Shown one piece after another: positions 45,100-54,642 of a stretch of 64,000 bases of DNA (positions are counted from its first letter, which is position 1; the number at the start of each line of letters is the position of its first letter). Position numbers and translations under genes: made by a program. The notes beneath the pieces were generated by a model. The model searched no databases and had not been told where the DNA came from. It was given only the letters and a program-made list of their open reading frames with translations. The stretch is from Thioalkalivibrio nitratireducens DSM 14787 (lineage in GTDB: Bacteria; Pseudomonadota; Gammaproteobacteria; Ectothiorhodospirales; Ectothiorhodospiraceae). The stretch spans positions 2,790,001 to 2,854,000 of the forward strand of contig NC_019902.2 of assembly GCF_000321415.2 (NCBI RefSeq), read 5' to 3'.

Positions 45100-46389
45100 A
45101 TGAATGCCATCAATCGTCGACGCTTTCTTCAACTCTTCGGTGCAGGCGCGGCCACGGCCGCCTCGTCCCTCGCCTACGGCCATGCGATGCACGACAGCGG
45201 AAACAAGGCGCATCGTGTCGTCGTGATCGGGGGCGGGTTCGGAGGCAGCACCTGCGCCCGCTACCTGCGCCACTTCGACCCGGATCTCGAGGTCACGCTG
45301 ATCAACCCGTCCGACACCTACACCACCTGCCCCTTCAGCAACCTCGTGCTGGGAGGGGAACGGGATCTCGCGTCGATCACGCACGACCTCTCCCACCTGG
45401 AGCACCACCACGGCGTTCGGCTCGTACAGCGCTGGGTCGAGGCGATCGACCCCGACGGCCATCGTGTGTTGCTCGACGACGGCAGCGCGATCGGTTACGA
45501 CCGGCTGGTCGTGTCACCGGGAATCGATCTGCGCTGGGACGCGGTCGAGGGCTACGACCAGGCCGCACAGGAGGCGATGCCCCACGCCTGGCGTCCGGGC
45601 GAGCAGACCCTGCTGCTGCGCCGCCAGCTCGAGGCGATGTCCGACGGTGGCGTAGTGGTGATCGCACCTCCGGCAAACCCCTTCCGCTGCCCGCCGGGGC
45701 CCTACGAGCGGGCATCGCTGATCGCGCACTACCTGAAGCACCACAAGCCCCGGTCCAAGATCCTGATCCTCGACGCGAAGAACGCGTTTGCGAAACAGGG
45801 GCTGTTCCAGGCCGGCTGGGAAACGCTTTATCCCGGAATGATCGAGTGGGTACCCGGCATCGAGGGCGGCACCGTGGAACGCGTGGATACCGCCACCCGG
45901 GAGGTGTTCACCCCCTCCGGCCGCTACCGCGGCGATGTGGTGAACCTCATCCCGCCACAGCACGCAGGTGCAATCGCGCGCAATACCGGCCTGACCGATG
46001 AGAGCGGCTGGTGCCCCGTGAACCAGCAGACGTTCGAGTCACGACAGATCCCGCATATCCATGTGATCGGCGACGCCAGCATCGCGGGCGCAATGCCGAA
46101 GGCCGGCTTCGCCGCGAACAGTCAGGCGAAGGTCTGCGCGGCCGCCGTGGTCGCCGCACTGCGCGGCTTCGATCCCGCCGAGCCTTCGTGGTCTTCGACC
46201 TGCTACAGCCTCGTCGGCCCGGAATACGGCATCTCGGTCTCCGCAGTCTATCGGTTCGACGGCGGCAGCATCGTGGCCTCCGAGGGTGCCGGGGTCAGCC
46301 CCGGGCAGGCGGACGACAACTTCCGCCAGCTGGAGGCCGTTTACGCGCGCGGCTGGTACGACAACATCACCGCCGAGATGTACGGCTAG
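45100..46389 (+). CDS. fccB: sulfide dehydrogenase (flavocytochrome c) flavoprotein subunit
   Basis: A 429-residue periplasmic flavoprotein oxidising sulfide to sulfur. It has a Tat signal (NRRRFLQLFGAGA). FAD binding is shown by VVVIGGGFGGSTCARYL at 40-56, the covalent-FAD cysteine by C77 in TTCPFSN, and the redox-active disulfide by C197 (FRCPPGPYERAS) and C368 (SSTCYSLVGPEYG), as in the Allochromatium enzyme. The C-terminal FCSD dimerisation region is complete. It is flanked by two cytochromes c in one operon with a sigma-54 promoter. An FccB homologue near TcDH could oxidise sulfide or sulfane sulfur from thiocyanate. Confidence 0.93.
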   Translation: MNAINRRRFLQLFGAGAATAASSLAYGHAMHDSGNKAHRVVVIGGGFGGSTCARYLRHFDPDLEVTLINPSDTYTTCPFSNLVLGGERDLASITHDLSHLEHHHGVRLVQRWVEAIDPDGHRVLLDDGSAIGYDRLVVSPGIDLRWDAVEGYDQAAQEAMPHAWRPGEQTLLLRRQLEAMSDGGVVVIAPPANPFRCPPGPYERASLIAHYLKHHKPRSKILILDAKNAFAKQGLFQAGWETLYPGMIEWVPGIEGGTVERVDTATREVFTPSGRYRGDVVNLIPPQHAGAIARNTGLTDESGWCPVNQQTFESRQIPHIHVIGDASIAGAMPKAGFAANSQAKVCAAAVVAALRGFDPAEPSWSSTCYSLVGPEYGISVSAVYRFDGGSIVASEGAGVSPGQADDNFRQLEAVYARGWYDNITAEMYG

Positions 46390-46399
46390 GAGGTACCCG

Positions 46400-46903
46400 A
46401 TGCAACGCGATCTGAAATCCGGCAGCATGCTCGTTGCGCTGGCCGCGGGTCTCGCCGCAGCCGGCGCAGTGCTCGCTCATCCGCCCCACCACCATGGCCA
46501 TGGCAGCGGCTGGAAAGTTCCGGAGGCGGAGATCCAGCGCGAGAACCCGATCCCCCCCGATGCGCGCTCACTCGACCAAGGCGGGGTGCTGTACGCGGAA
46601 CACTGCGTGCGCTGCCACGGTGAAACGCTGCGCGGCGACGGACCCGACGCGCACGATCTCGACCCGCCGGTCGCCGATCTGGTCGAGCACGCGCCCCATC
46701 ACACCGACGGCGATCTCGCCTACCGCGTGCGGATCGGGCGCGGTCCGATGCCAGGTTTCGGGGACGCACTCGACGAGCGTGACATCTGGGATCTGGTGAA
46801 CTTCATGCGGGACCGAGCCCAGGGTGCGGCGCTTGCCGAAACCGACGGTCATTCCCATGACCACGCTGACGGCGATCACCATCACGGCGATCACCATCAC
46901 TAG
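46400..46903 (+). CDS. mono-haem cytochrome c with histidine-rich ends
   Basis: A 167-residue exported class I cytochrome c. The signal peptide is followed by a histidine cluster (HPPHHHGHGSG), the haem motif CVRCH at 69-73 and a distal methionine in RGPMPGFGDAL. The last 20 residues are almost only His, Asp and Gly (GHSHDHADGDHHHGDHHH). The start ATG is 11 bases after fccB, behind AGGAGG. It is likely the electron acceptor of the flavoprotein or of TcDH; the tails look like copper- or zinc-binding sequences. Confidence 0.85.
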   Translation: MQRDLKSGSMLVALAAGLAAAGAVLAHPPHHHGHGSGWKVPEAEIQRENPIPPDARSLDQGGVLYAEHCVRCHGETLRGDGPDAHDLDPPVADLVEHAPHHTDGDLAYRVRIGRGPMPGFGDALDERDIWDLVNFMRDRAQGAALAETDGHSHDHADGDHHHGDHHH

Positions 46904-46910
46904 CGATGGA

Positions 46911-46944
46911 CTGCGATCCGGCCCCCCGGGGGACCGGATCGCAG
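46911..46944. terminator. bidirectional hairpin between convergent operons
   Basis: CTGCGATCCGG (46911-46921) and CCGGATCGCAG (46934-46944) are perfect complements; the intervening CCCCCCGGGGG extends the stem. It sits between the cytochrome stop (46903) and the response regulator stop (46953). Confidence 0.7.
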
Positions 46945-46952
46945 CGATTCCC

Positions 46953-48338
46953 TCAGGACGAGGCCGGATCCCGCCCGATGTTGTACTGGCGCATCTTGCG
47001 CCAGAGCGTTGTCCGGCCGATGCCGAGCGACTTGGCCGCAGCGGTCAGGTTCCATCGGCAGCGCACGATGCTTTCCTCGATGATCTGACGCTCGTGACGC
47101 GCCAGGCTGCCATCTGCCGGCGCTGCCTCCTCGTGCACCGCTGCCGGTGCGGACGCGGTGCGCGCAGGCCGCTGGAGGGTCTCGGGAATGTCGGCGACGG
47201 TGATCCGGCGCCCCCGGCAGACTGCCGCCGCCCATTCCAGCGCATTCTCCAGTTCGCGCACGTTGCCCGGGTACTCGGCATTGCACAGCGCCGACATGGC
47301 CTCGTCATCCACCGTGAACCCATCGCAGCCGTCACCGGCCGGCAGGCGCTCCAGGATGCGCCGCACCAGCACCGGGATATCTTCCCTGCGCTCACGCAGC
47401 GGCGGCACCTGAAGCCGCGCGACATTCAGCCGGTAAAACAGATCCTCGCGGAACTCCTCGCGTGCGACCGCTTCTTCCAGATCCGCGTTGGTGGCCGCGA
47501 TCACGCGCACGTCCACCGCCTGGGTGGTGTTACTACCCACGCGCCGGACCTCGCGATCCTGCAACGCACCCAGCAGCTTCGCCTGCATGTTCGCGGGCAG
47601 TGTGCCGATCTCGTCCAGGAACAGCGTGCCGTTGTGGGCCTCCTCGAACAGGCCTCGCCGCGCCTGTGTCGCCCCGGTGAAAGCACCTTTCGCGTGGCCG
47701 AACAGTTCGCTTTCCAGCAACGGCTCGGGAAGCGCCGCGCAGTTCACGGACACGAATTGCCCGTCGGACCGTTGGCTGTGATGGTGGATGGCCCGGGCGA
47801 TGCAGCTCTTTCCGGTCCCGGTCTCGCCGGTAATCAGGATCGTCAGGTGTGTCGGCGCGACCTTGTGGATCCTTGCCAGCACCTCGCGCATCGCAGGGCT
47901 CTTCGCGACCAGCGCACCCAGCCCGATGCCGCCGCTGACCTCGGTCCGGAGCTGCGCCACCTCGCTGCGCAGCGAGCGCCCGTCGAGCGCCTTGCGCACC
48001 TTCAGCAGGATCTCGTCGTTCCTCGCCGGCTTGGTGATGTAGTCCGTTGCACCGAGCTTCATCGCCTCGACCGCGGTGTCGATACTCCCGTACGCGGTCA
48101 TCACGAGAACCTCCGTCTCGGGCACCCGCCGCTTGATCTCGCGCACCACGTCCAGACCCGACATACCCTCCATGCGCAGATCCGTCAGCACGAGGTCGGC
48201 GGGCTGTTCGTCGAATCGCGCGACCGCCTCCTCGCCGCTCTGCGCGAGGCTCACGTCGAAACCCTCCTTCGAGAGCAGGAACTCCAATGTGCGCCGAAGA
48301 CCCCGCTCATCGTCCACGATCAGTACCCTTGCCGTCAT
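46953..48338 (-). CDS. NtrC-family sigma-54-dependent response regulator
   Basis: A 461-residue regulator: receiver domain with phosphoacceptor D53 (LVLTDLRMEGMSGLDVV), AAA+ domain with Walker A GETGTGKS at 171-178 and the sigma-54 contact loop GAFTGA at 218-223, and a Fis-type helix-turn-helix at the C-terminus (LTAAAKSLGIGRTTLWRKM). Its start overlaps the stop of the kinase gene (ATGA), so the two are cognate. With eight sigma-54-like promoters in the window, this is the first candidate activator of the TcDH regulon. Confidence 0.93.
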   Translation of the reverse strand: MTARVLIVDDERGLRRTLEFLLSKEGFDVSLAQSGEEAVARFDEQPADLVLTDLRMEGMSGLDVVREIKRRVPETEVLVMTAYGSIDTAVEAMKLGATDYITKPARNDEILLKVRKALDGRSLRSEVAQLRTEVSGGIGLGALVAKSPAMREVLARIHKVAPTHLTILITGETGTGKSCIARAIHHHSQRSDGQFVSVNCAALPEPLLESELFGHAKGAFTGATQARRGLFEEAHNGTLFLDEIGTLPANMQAKLLGALQDREVRRVGSNTTQAVDVRVIAATNADLEEAVAREEFREDLFYRLNVARLQVPPLRERREDIPVLVRRILERLPAGDGCDGFTVDDEAMSALCNAEYPGNVRELENALEWAAAVCRGRRITVADIPETLQRPARTASAPAAVHEEAAPADGSLARHERQIIEESIVRCRWNLTAAAKSLGIGRTTLWRKMRQYNIGRDPASS

Positions 48339-51300
48339 CGCTCCACTCCGTTCGGTGTTTCGGGGCCGCCGGTCAATGGCAGGCAGACTGCCACCCGTGT
48401 CCCCTTTCCGGGTTCACTCTCCAGTTCCACGGTTCCGCCCCAGTTCGAAACGATCCGGCGCACGATCACCAGCCCCAGCCCCACGCCGTCCGGCTTGGTC
48501 GTCTGGAACGGCTCGAAAATCCGGTCGCGCATCTCCGAGGCGACTCCCGGACCCGAGTCCGACACCTCCAACCACAACCGGTCCGCTTCCGGACGCACCC
48601 GCAGGGCCACCGGCCCTTGACCATCGGTCGCAGCCGCAGCATTGTCTAGCAAGTTGGCGAGGACCTGCTGGACCTCGGCCGCCTCCCCGTTCAGAACCGG
48701 CAGGTCGTCAGGAATCTCCTTGTGCACGACCAGCTCCGGAAAGCGCACCAACGCGATCCTCGCGATCTGGTCGATCAGCGGGCCCAACTCGAAATGTTGT
48801 TCGCGGACACGCGCCGGACGCGCGTAGTCGAGGGTGTCGGACACCAGGTGGTTCAGGCGGTTGACTTCCGCCTCCATCAATTCCAGCAGTTCCCGCTGCT
48901 CTGCGCCGTCCATGCGCTCGGACTGCAACAGCCCCAGCGCACTGGTGATCGCACCCAGCGGGTTGCGAATCTCGTGCGACAGCGATGCCGCCATCTCGCC
49001 CAGCGACGCCAGACGCTCCGACTCCACCAGGCTTTCCTGGGCATTCTCCAGCGCGATATAGGCCTGCTTCAGATCCTGGATCAGCGCCGCGGTCTCGATC
49101 GCCAGCGCGGCCTGCTGGGCGAACAGCATCGTCTGTTCGACGAAGTCGCGCCCGAGCGTCTCCTGCCTCGGCACGGGCAGGATCATGAAGCCCACCAGCC
49201 GCTCCCGGGCACTGAACGGGGACAGCAGCACCGGCATCGCCTCCAGCCCGGGTTCGAGCCCACCGAGGCCGAGTTCCGCGAGTTGTCCGGCGGCCAGGCA
49301 CAGCGGCACACGGTCGCGCAGCAGCCGCTGGATCGAATCCTCTCCTGCGGCCAGGTTCCGCTGGAAGCGCTGCGGCTGGTGGGTCGACTCGGCCCGTACC
49401 AGGCAACCGTGGAGCCTGCTCGACTCGCGCTCGAACAGACAGAGCAATGCCGGCGAACACTTGAGCAGATTCATCGCCCCGCGGCAGACCACCGCGAGCA
49501 CCGTGTCGAGATCCCGAGCCGCGACCATCGCCAGCATCGTCTCGCTGAGTCCGGTGCGGAACTGCGCCGAACACTGGCTCTCCCGGAACAGGCGCCCATG
49601 ATGAATCGCAAACGCGGCCTGGCCGGCAAGGGCGCGCGCCAACGCCACTTCGTCGCGGCCCAGTCGCTGCGCGGGGCCCAGCAGCAGCGCGACACAGCCG
49701 ATTACCCGCCGTTCGACCAGCAGCGGGATGAAAAGTGCCTCTCCCAGCTCACCGGCGTCGATGCCCGACTGGATCACCGGTTCCGGGAAACGGGGTGCGC
49801 CATCCGACTGCAGCGCAATGTCGACGGTCCGCCGCTCGCTTACGCAGGGGTGCAGCGCGGGATGCGTGGCGATCTGGAACACGGCACCCCGGAGCCCGAG
49901 TTGCCCCTGCGCCGCGTGCTCGGCCGCAACCGTCGCGAGCCTACCGTCCTCCGAGAGCAGATAGGCCAGCGCCCGACGCGCCTCCAGCACCTGGAGCTCG
50001 CGCAGTAGCAAGATCTCCAGGATCCGGTCGAGGTCGATGCTCGAGGTCACCTCTCTGAGGGTTTCGTACATCGCCATCAGGTGCCGGTGCCGCTTCACCA
50101 GTTCCTCGTGCAATCGCGCCCTCTCCAGCGCCACGGCTGCCTGGTTGGCAAACACCTGCAAGCGCACCGAATCCTCGGCCACCGGAAGATAATCTTCGCG
50201 GTAGTCGAAGCGGATGCTGCCCAGCACACGGTCGCGCCCGACCAGCGGATGCATCAGCCGCAGATTCCCTCGACCCGGGTATCCACCGCCGGGCGTGGTG
50301 TCCCCGGCCTCCGGCAGGGCGGACCGGCCGGGGCCTTGGTCCTGCACGATCTCGACACTGACGACACCCGGCAGGCGCCGCGCTGCATTCAGGATCGATT
50401 CCAGCACGGCCCGGGTGTCCAGCGACCGGCTGATGTCCTCGAGAATCGCCGCATGCGCCGCCAGCATCTGGTTGTCGTCACGGATCCGGCGGTTGCTGTG
50501 CTCGACCGACTGCATCGCGCCGAGCAGCCGCTCGTGATAAAACTCGAGTTGCCGGAACCCCTTCACGAACTCTATCGCGAGCATCACGATCAGCACGGCC
50601 ACCACCCCCACGCGGACGCCGTGCCAGATCCACCAGTTCACGTCCCACAGGCTCGAATACGGAAACATGAACTCGCTCTGGGCCAGGAGCAGCACCACCA
50701 CCGCGAACACCAGGAACACCGGCTCGCGCGCGCGCAGGAAATCGGCCAGTAACGCAACCCCGACCACGAGGAACAGCGCACCGGCCACCAGGTTCATCGC
50801 GACGGCCAGCGGCGCGAACTCGCCATCGATCAGCATCGCGGGCACCCGTTCGCTGAACTGCGCGGACACGAACACCACCAGCATCGTGGCCAGAAACACG
50901 CCTGCCAACGGCGCTGCGGACCCTGGCCGGCACCAGCCGAACCTTGCGACCACGAGCGACAGCGCCAGCAGCAGCGCCCCTGAAAGCGCCGATACCGAGT
51001 GGAACCAGACGAACAGCACCGAGCCCGGCGGCGCCGCTGCATGAGCGAGCGCGAACACTCCCATCGCGATGAACGCATATGCCATCACCGCCAGTCGCGC
51101 ATTGCGATAGCGACGAGATTCCTGGAACAGGATGACTGCGACCACGAGGGCCATGAAGCCGTAGAACAGTTCCAGCAGCAGATGGGCACCGATGTTGTGG
51201 TGGTGCACATCCGCGGCAACGGGCAACAGGAAGTGCTGCGCGAGCACCGCGACCGGTGGCAGCAGCACGACCAGCACGGCGATCCCGAGTTGCCCGAACG

Positions 51301-51388
51301 GCACACCCGAGGCGGGTCCGCCCACCGCTTCCGTTCCTGCGCTGATCAACCCGCTCCCGGGCTGCGTCGATACCTGGCCTTGTTCCAA
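48335..51388 (-). CDS. large membrane histidine kinase with three GAF-like domains
   Basis: A 1017-residue sensor. The first 300 residues have about eight membrane helices (a MASE-like sensor region beginning GIAVLVVLLPPVAVLAQ). Three GAF-like domains follow (about 320-440, 460-610, 630-780), then a HisKA domain with phosphoacceptor H805 in ASLSHEIRNPLGAI and a HATPase_c domain (EVQQVLANLLDNAAAA, DSGPGV, GLGLVIV). The start is a TTG at 51388 behind GGGGGGAG; a GTG at 51325 is the alternative. It is coupled to the NtrC-type regulator. The signal is unknown; thiocyanate, copper or redox state are candidates from context. Confidence 0.88.
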   Translation of the reverse strand: MEQGQVSTQPGSGLISAGTEAVGGPASGVPFGQLGIAVLVVLLPPVAVLAQHFLLPVAADVHHHNIGAHLLLELFYGFMALVVAVILFQESRRYRNARLAVMAYAFIAMGVFALAHAAAPPGSVLFVWFHSVSALSGALLLALSLVVARFGWCRPGSAAPLAGVFLATMLVVFVSAQFSERVPAMLIDGEFAPLAVAMNLVAGALFLVVGVALLADFLRAREPVFLVFAVVVLLLAQSEFMFPYSSLWDVNWWIWHGVRVGVVAVLIVMLAIEFVKGFRQLEFYHERLLGAMQSVEHSNRRIRDDNQMLAAHAAILEDISRSLDTRAVLESILNAARRLPGVVSVEIVQDQGPGRSALPEAGDTTPGGGYPGRGNLRLMHPLVGRDRVLGSIRFDYREDYLPVAEDSVRLQVFANQAAVALERARLHEELVKRHRHLMAMYETLREVTSSIDLDRILEILLLRELQVLEARRALAYLLSEDGRLATVAAEHAAQGQLGLRGAVFQIATHPALHPCVSERRTVDIALQSDGAPRFPEPVIQSGIDAGELGEALFIPLLVERRVIGCVALLLGPAQRLGRDEVALARALAGQAAFAIHHGRLFRESQCSAQFRTGLSETMLAMVAARDLDTVLAVVCRGAMNLLKCSPALLCLFERESSRLHGCLVRAESTHQPQRFQRNLAAGEDSIQRLLRDRVPLCLAAGQLAELGLGGLEPGLEAMPVLLSPFSARERLVGFMILPVPRQETLGRDFVEQTMLFAQQAALAIETAALIQDLKQAYIALENAQESLVESERLASLGEMAASLSHEIRNPLGAITSALGLLQSERMDGAEQRELLELMEAEVNRLNHLVSDTLDYARPARVREQHFELGPLIDQIARIALVRFPELVVHKEIPDDLPVLNGEAAEVQQVLANLLDNAAAATDGQGPVALRVRPEADRLWLEVSDSGPGVASEMRDRIFEPFQTTKPDGVGLGLVIVRRIVSNWGGTVELESEPGKGTRVAVCLPLTGGPETPNGVER

Positions 51389-51481
51389 CTCGCTCCCCCG
51401 CTCGGCGGGCCCGACGGCCCGGATTCGGGCCGGGGAAACGCGCGCCCCGGCATGCCGGAACGCCCGCGCCTCGCGCAGTGG

Positions 51482-52030
51482 TCACCTCGAGTCGGAGACA
51501 ACGCGCACCGGCCGCTGCATACGTTCGAAGCGGTCCGTCGCGTCATCATGGTAACGCAGTTCCAGCGTACCCCAGCCCGTGGGTCCGTCGACCCTGAAGC
51601 CGAACCGTTCCCGAACCGATTCCCCAGGCTCGATCGCGCGCTCGTTCCGGACCGTTGCGCGTGCCCAGGCGCGGTCGAAGCCCAGCGCGTCCAGCGTCAC
51701 CCGCAACTCTGCGTGCTCCGCCGGTACCGGATCCTGCGCGACGAGCGGTCCGAGGTCGCGGATGAACTCGCCATACCCCGTGGGATCCGCGCCCTCCGGA
51801 ACGAGGCGGATCCCGTTGTAGAAGACGTGCACCGCCCGGGGTCCGCGGTTTTCCAATGTCACGGTGACGGCGAGCAGGCCGTCGGTGCTCCCTTCCCCGA
51901 CGAAAACTTCCTCCACCGCGTCCACCTCGAGTTCCAGTGGACCGTCACCCTGCCCGCAACCGACCAGCAGCACGCCGGCCAGCAGCAGTGCCCGCGCCAG
52001 AAGCCGAATGCTGATGCCGACCACGATCAT
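51482..52030 (-). CDS. predicted lipoprotein of the TcDH cluster
   Basis: A 182-residue exported protein with a lipobox (LLVGCGQ, Cys 25). The mature domain appears to be an all-beta, Ig-like fold (LAVTVTLENRGPRAVHVFYNGIRLV is the most structured stretch). It overlaps the membrane-protein gene upstream by one base and is the last small gene before the kinase, on the same strand as TcDH. No family recognised. It may be the periplasmic or outer-membrane partner of the ABC/FtsX modules. Confidence 0.65.
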   Translation of the reverse strand: MIVVGISIRLLARALLLAGVLLVGCGQGDGPLELEVDAVEEVFVGEGSTDGLLAVTVTLENRGPRAVHVFYNGIRLVPEGADPTGYGEFIRDLGPLVAQDPVPAEHAELRVTLDALGFDRAWARATVRNERAIEPGESVRERFGFRVDGPTGWGTLELRYHDDATDRFERMQRPVRVVSDSR

Positions 52031-52725
52031 CAGTGCGGCGGCATCGGGATGAACAGCGGCGCGCCGTCTCCCCCGAACCGATGCCTGCGGGCGAGTGCTT
52101 CGACATCCGCGTCCGGTGGACGGAGGTGGACATAGTACCAGTCCGTGCGCTCGACGATGTCCTCCTGCGGCTCGGCTTCGGGGCTCAGGTACATGGTGTT
52201 GTCGAAACGGATGTGCATGTAGCCTTCGAGCATCTCGTAGTACTCGTCATAGCCGTCCGCCTCCATCAACAGGTCGAGATGGATGCGGTCGGACAGGTTG
52301 ATGACCGAGCCGGGCACCCTGGAATTGCCGTCCTCGGCCGCCACCACCGGTATCTGCTCCCAGCGTGGCCCCACCTGCAGGTAGCCGCGGACCGACGGCA
52401 CCATGAAGTACATGTCGTGTTCCGGGTAGAGGTTCTCCATCCAGATGGTCACGCGATAGCGTCCGTCGGGGTTCATCGTGACCTCGTCGAGATCCGCGCG
52501 CAGATGGCGCCAGGCCATTCGCTGCAGCTCCTCCATGCGCTGCTCGCGCGCCTCGACCAGGCCGGCCTGATACGCGCCGACTCCCCAGTCGAGCAATGTC
52601 AGGGAGCCGGCGACGATCGCGATCCAGAAAAGCAACTTGCCGAGAATCCGCTTCCAACCGTGCCGGCGCTTGCGTACCCGGTTGTGCGGCGGGATCTTGC
52701 CCGCGGTCGTGGTAGCGGCGCTCAT
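52030..52725 (-). CDS. membrane-anchored protein of the TcDH cluster, paralogue of 27211
   Basis: A 231-residue protein with a basic cytoplasmic tail, one membrane helix (LLFWIAIVAGSLTLLDWGVGAYQ, about 32-54) and a periplasmic domain with PDGRYRVTIWMENLYPEHDMYF and LSPEAEPQEDIVERTDWYYVHLRP. The same ordered motifs occur in the gene at 27211-27918. ATG 52725 overlaps the stop of the ABC ATPase gene. The paralogy and shared promoter type define a small family linked to this regulon; function unknown. Confidence 0.8.
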   Translation of the reverse strand: MSAATTTAGKIPPHNRVRKRRHGWKRILGKLLFWIAIVAGSLTLLDWGVGAYQAGLVEAREQRMEELQRMAWRHLRADLDEVTMNPDGRYRVTIWMENLYPEHDMYFMVPSVRGYLQVGPRWEQIPVVAAEDGNSRVPGSVINLSDRIHLDLLMEADGYDEYYEMLEGYMHIRFDNTMYLSPEAEPQEDIVERTDWYYVHLRPPDADVEALARRHRFGGDGAPLFIPMPPH

Positions 52726-53402
52726 CACGCGGCCTCCTCGAGCGGACGCCCGTCGTCGATCCGGATGCAGCGCCGGGTACGGTCACCGATCTCCTGGTCG
52801 TGCGTGACCAGCACGATGGTGTTGCCCATCGAGTTCAGCTCCTCGAACAGATGCACGATGTCCATGCGCGACTTCCGGTCCAGGTTCCCCGTGGGCTCGT
52901 CCGCGAGGATCAGGTCGGGTTCCTTCATCAGCGTCCGGGCAATACTAACCCGTTGCGCCTCGCCGCCGCTGAGCTCGTGCACCATGTGCTCCGCCCGTTT
53001 CCGCAATCCCACGCGTTCGAGGCATTCGAGCGCCGCCGCACGATCACCGCGGCTGCGCGCACTGAACGCGCGCGGCAGCATCACGTTTTCGATGGCGGTC
53101 AGCGACGGCATCAACCGGGCATCCTGGAACACGTAGGCAACCCGCCGGCGGCGCACCTCCAGCAGCTGCCGCTCGGACAGCTGGTCGATGCGCTGGCCGG
53201 CGAGCCAGACCTCCCCGCTGGTCGGGCGGTCGATTCCGCCCATCAGGTTCAACAGCGTCGACTTGCCCGAGCCGCTCGGCCCCATGATCGCGACGTACTC
53301 GTTACGGACGATCTCAAGGTCGACATCCTCGAGCGCGGCTACTCGTTCCTCGCCGGTCTTGTAGCTCTTGGAGACACCCCTCAGTTGTACGATCGGATCC
53401 AC
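52725..53402 (-). CDS. ABC transporter ATPase (LolD/MacB type)
   Basis: A 225-residue ATPase. Walker A is GPSGSGKST (residues about 41-49), the Q-loop is VFQDARLMPSL, the signature LSGGEAQRVSIAR, and Walker B LILADEPTGNLD. These sequences place it with the LolD/MacB family that drives FtsX-like permeases in mechanotransmission rather than classical transport. GTG 53402 follows AGGAGG. It lies 25 bases downstream of an FtsX permease gene, and the pair probably forms one complex. Confidence 0.9.
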   Translation of the reverse strand: MDPIVQLRGVSKSYKTGEERVAALEDVDLEIVRNEYVAIMGPSGSGKSTLLNLMGGIDRPTSGEVWLAGQRIDQLSERQLLEVRRRRVAYVFQDARLMPSLTAIENVMLPRAFSARSRGDRAAALECLERVGLRKRAEHMVHELSGGEAQRVSIARTLMKEPDLILADEPTGNLDRKSRMDIVHLFEELNSMGNTIVLVTHDQEIGDRTRRCIRIDDGRPLEEAA

Positions 53403-53427
53403 GTTGACCTCCTGGATTCTGCTGGTT

Positions 53428-54642
53428 TCAGAGGGCCCGGAAGGCCTCGACAGGACGCGCCTTGCAGGCACGGAAGGCCGGATAAAGCGTCGCGAGCAAA
53501 CTGGCCACCAGCGCCGATCCGACGGCAAGCGCCACGTGTTCCCACTGCCACCGGATCACCACGTCGGGCATCACCACCGGGCCCAGCAGGTGAGCGATGC
53601 CCGCGCCGAGCAGGTAACCGAGCAGGCCGCCCACCACGCCGATCAGCGCCGCCTCGTACATGAACAACCGAACCAGCTGTGCGTGCGACGCGCCAAGCAC
53701 CTTCAGCAGGCCGACCTCGCGGATACGCGCATGCAGCGAACCCATGATCATGTTGAATACCGCCATGCAGGCGATCACGAACGCCATGACCACGAACCCC
53801 ACCACGGTGGCGAACACGTTACTGAAGATCGCCGCCTGGGCTGCGGCGACGTCGCGCTGCGAGGTGGCACGCACCCCGACCACACCCTGGTTGATCGCGA
53901 GCTCCGCTTCACCGACCGGACAGTAGTTGCACATCGCGCGCACGTTGATCAGCGAAACCTGTCCTTCCCGGTTGAACGCCCGCTGCACCGTCGGCAAGGT
54001 GCCGAAGGCCATGTAGTCGTCGGGCGAGTTGGTTTCCTGCAGAATCCCCGCTACCCGGAACGTCTGCCCCGCAATCTCGACTTCATCGCCGGCCTGGGTC
54101 CGGGTCGCCGACGCGAGGATCTTGCCCAGCATGATCTCGTCGTCGCGCCGCAGCAGATCGCCGACATCGACTTCCCACCAGAACTTCGCAATGTACTCGT
54201 TGCGCGGCTCGATCCCGGCAAACACGATGTCCCGTCCCTCCAACTGCGTCTCGGCATAGACCCGGGGCGCGAACGTCGGCGGGTCGACCTGTTCCTGATC
54301 GCCCATGAAGCCCTCGATCAGGATCAGTGCGTCGCGCGCACGCCAGCCCTCGATGATCGCCTGGTCGTAGACTTCCCGAATGTGCGGAATCGCATCCTCC
54401 GGGATGTAGTGCTCGCCGCCGATACCGAATCCCTGCAGGCTGGTTTCATTCGTGGTCGCAGGAAGAATCGTGAGCTGGTGGCCGTAGCGGTTGATGGTCT
54501 GGCTCAATTCCTGGTATCCGCCGCCACCCACGGTGATGGTCGCGATCAGCAACGCGACCGCGAGGGCGATGCCCGAAGCCGTGTAGAGCGTCCGCATTTT
54601 CCGGCGGCTCACCTCGCGCAGTGCGATCTGGATGATGTTCAT
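53428..54642 (-). CDS. FtsX/MacB-like permease with periplasmic CNYC motif
   Basis: A 404-residue four-helix permease: helix 1 near 20-42 (TASGIALAVALLIATITVGGG), a periplasmic domain of about 210 residues, then helices near 270-300, 320-345 and 370-395, ending in ATLYPAFRACKARPVEAFRAL, typical of MacB/FtsX permeases. The periplasmic domain holds a cysteine pair, CNYC (C238, C241), which may form a disulfide or bind copper or sulfur. The stop lies 25 bases before the ATPase gene start, and its own start overlaps the stop of the other ATPase. Confidence 0.87.
   Translation of the reverse strand: MNIIQIALREVSRRKMRTLYTASGIALAVALLIATITVGGGGYQELSQTINRYGHQLTILPATTNETSLQGFGIGGEHYIPEDAIPHIREVYDQAIIEGWRARDALILIEGFMGDQEQVDPPTFAPRVYAETQLEGRDIVFAGIEPRNEYIAKFWWEVDVGDLLRRDDEIMLGKILASATRTQAGDEVEIAGQTFRVAGILQETNSPDDYMAFGTLPTVQRAFNREGQVSLINVRAMCNYCPVGEAELAINQGVVGVRATSQRDVAAAQAAIFSNVFATVVGFVVMAFVIACMAVFNMIMGSLHARIREVGLLKVLGASHAQLVRLFMYEAALIGVVGGLLGYLLGAGIAHLLGPVVMPDVVIRWQWEHVALAVGSALVASLLATLYPAFRACKARPVEAFRAL

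Noticed and set aside
46824-50008. Long plus-strand frames over the kinase and response regulator
   Set aside because: They run antisense to well-supported two-component genes, have composition bias typical of shadows (Arg/His/Gln rich) and no ribosome sites.
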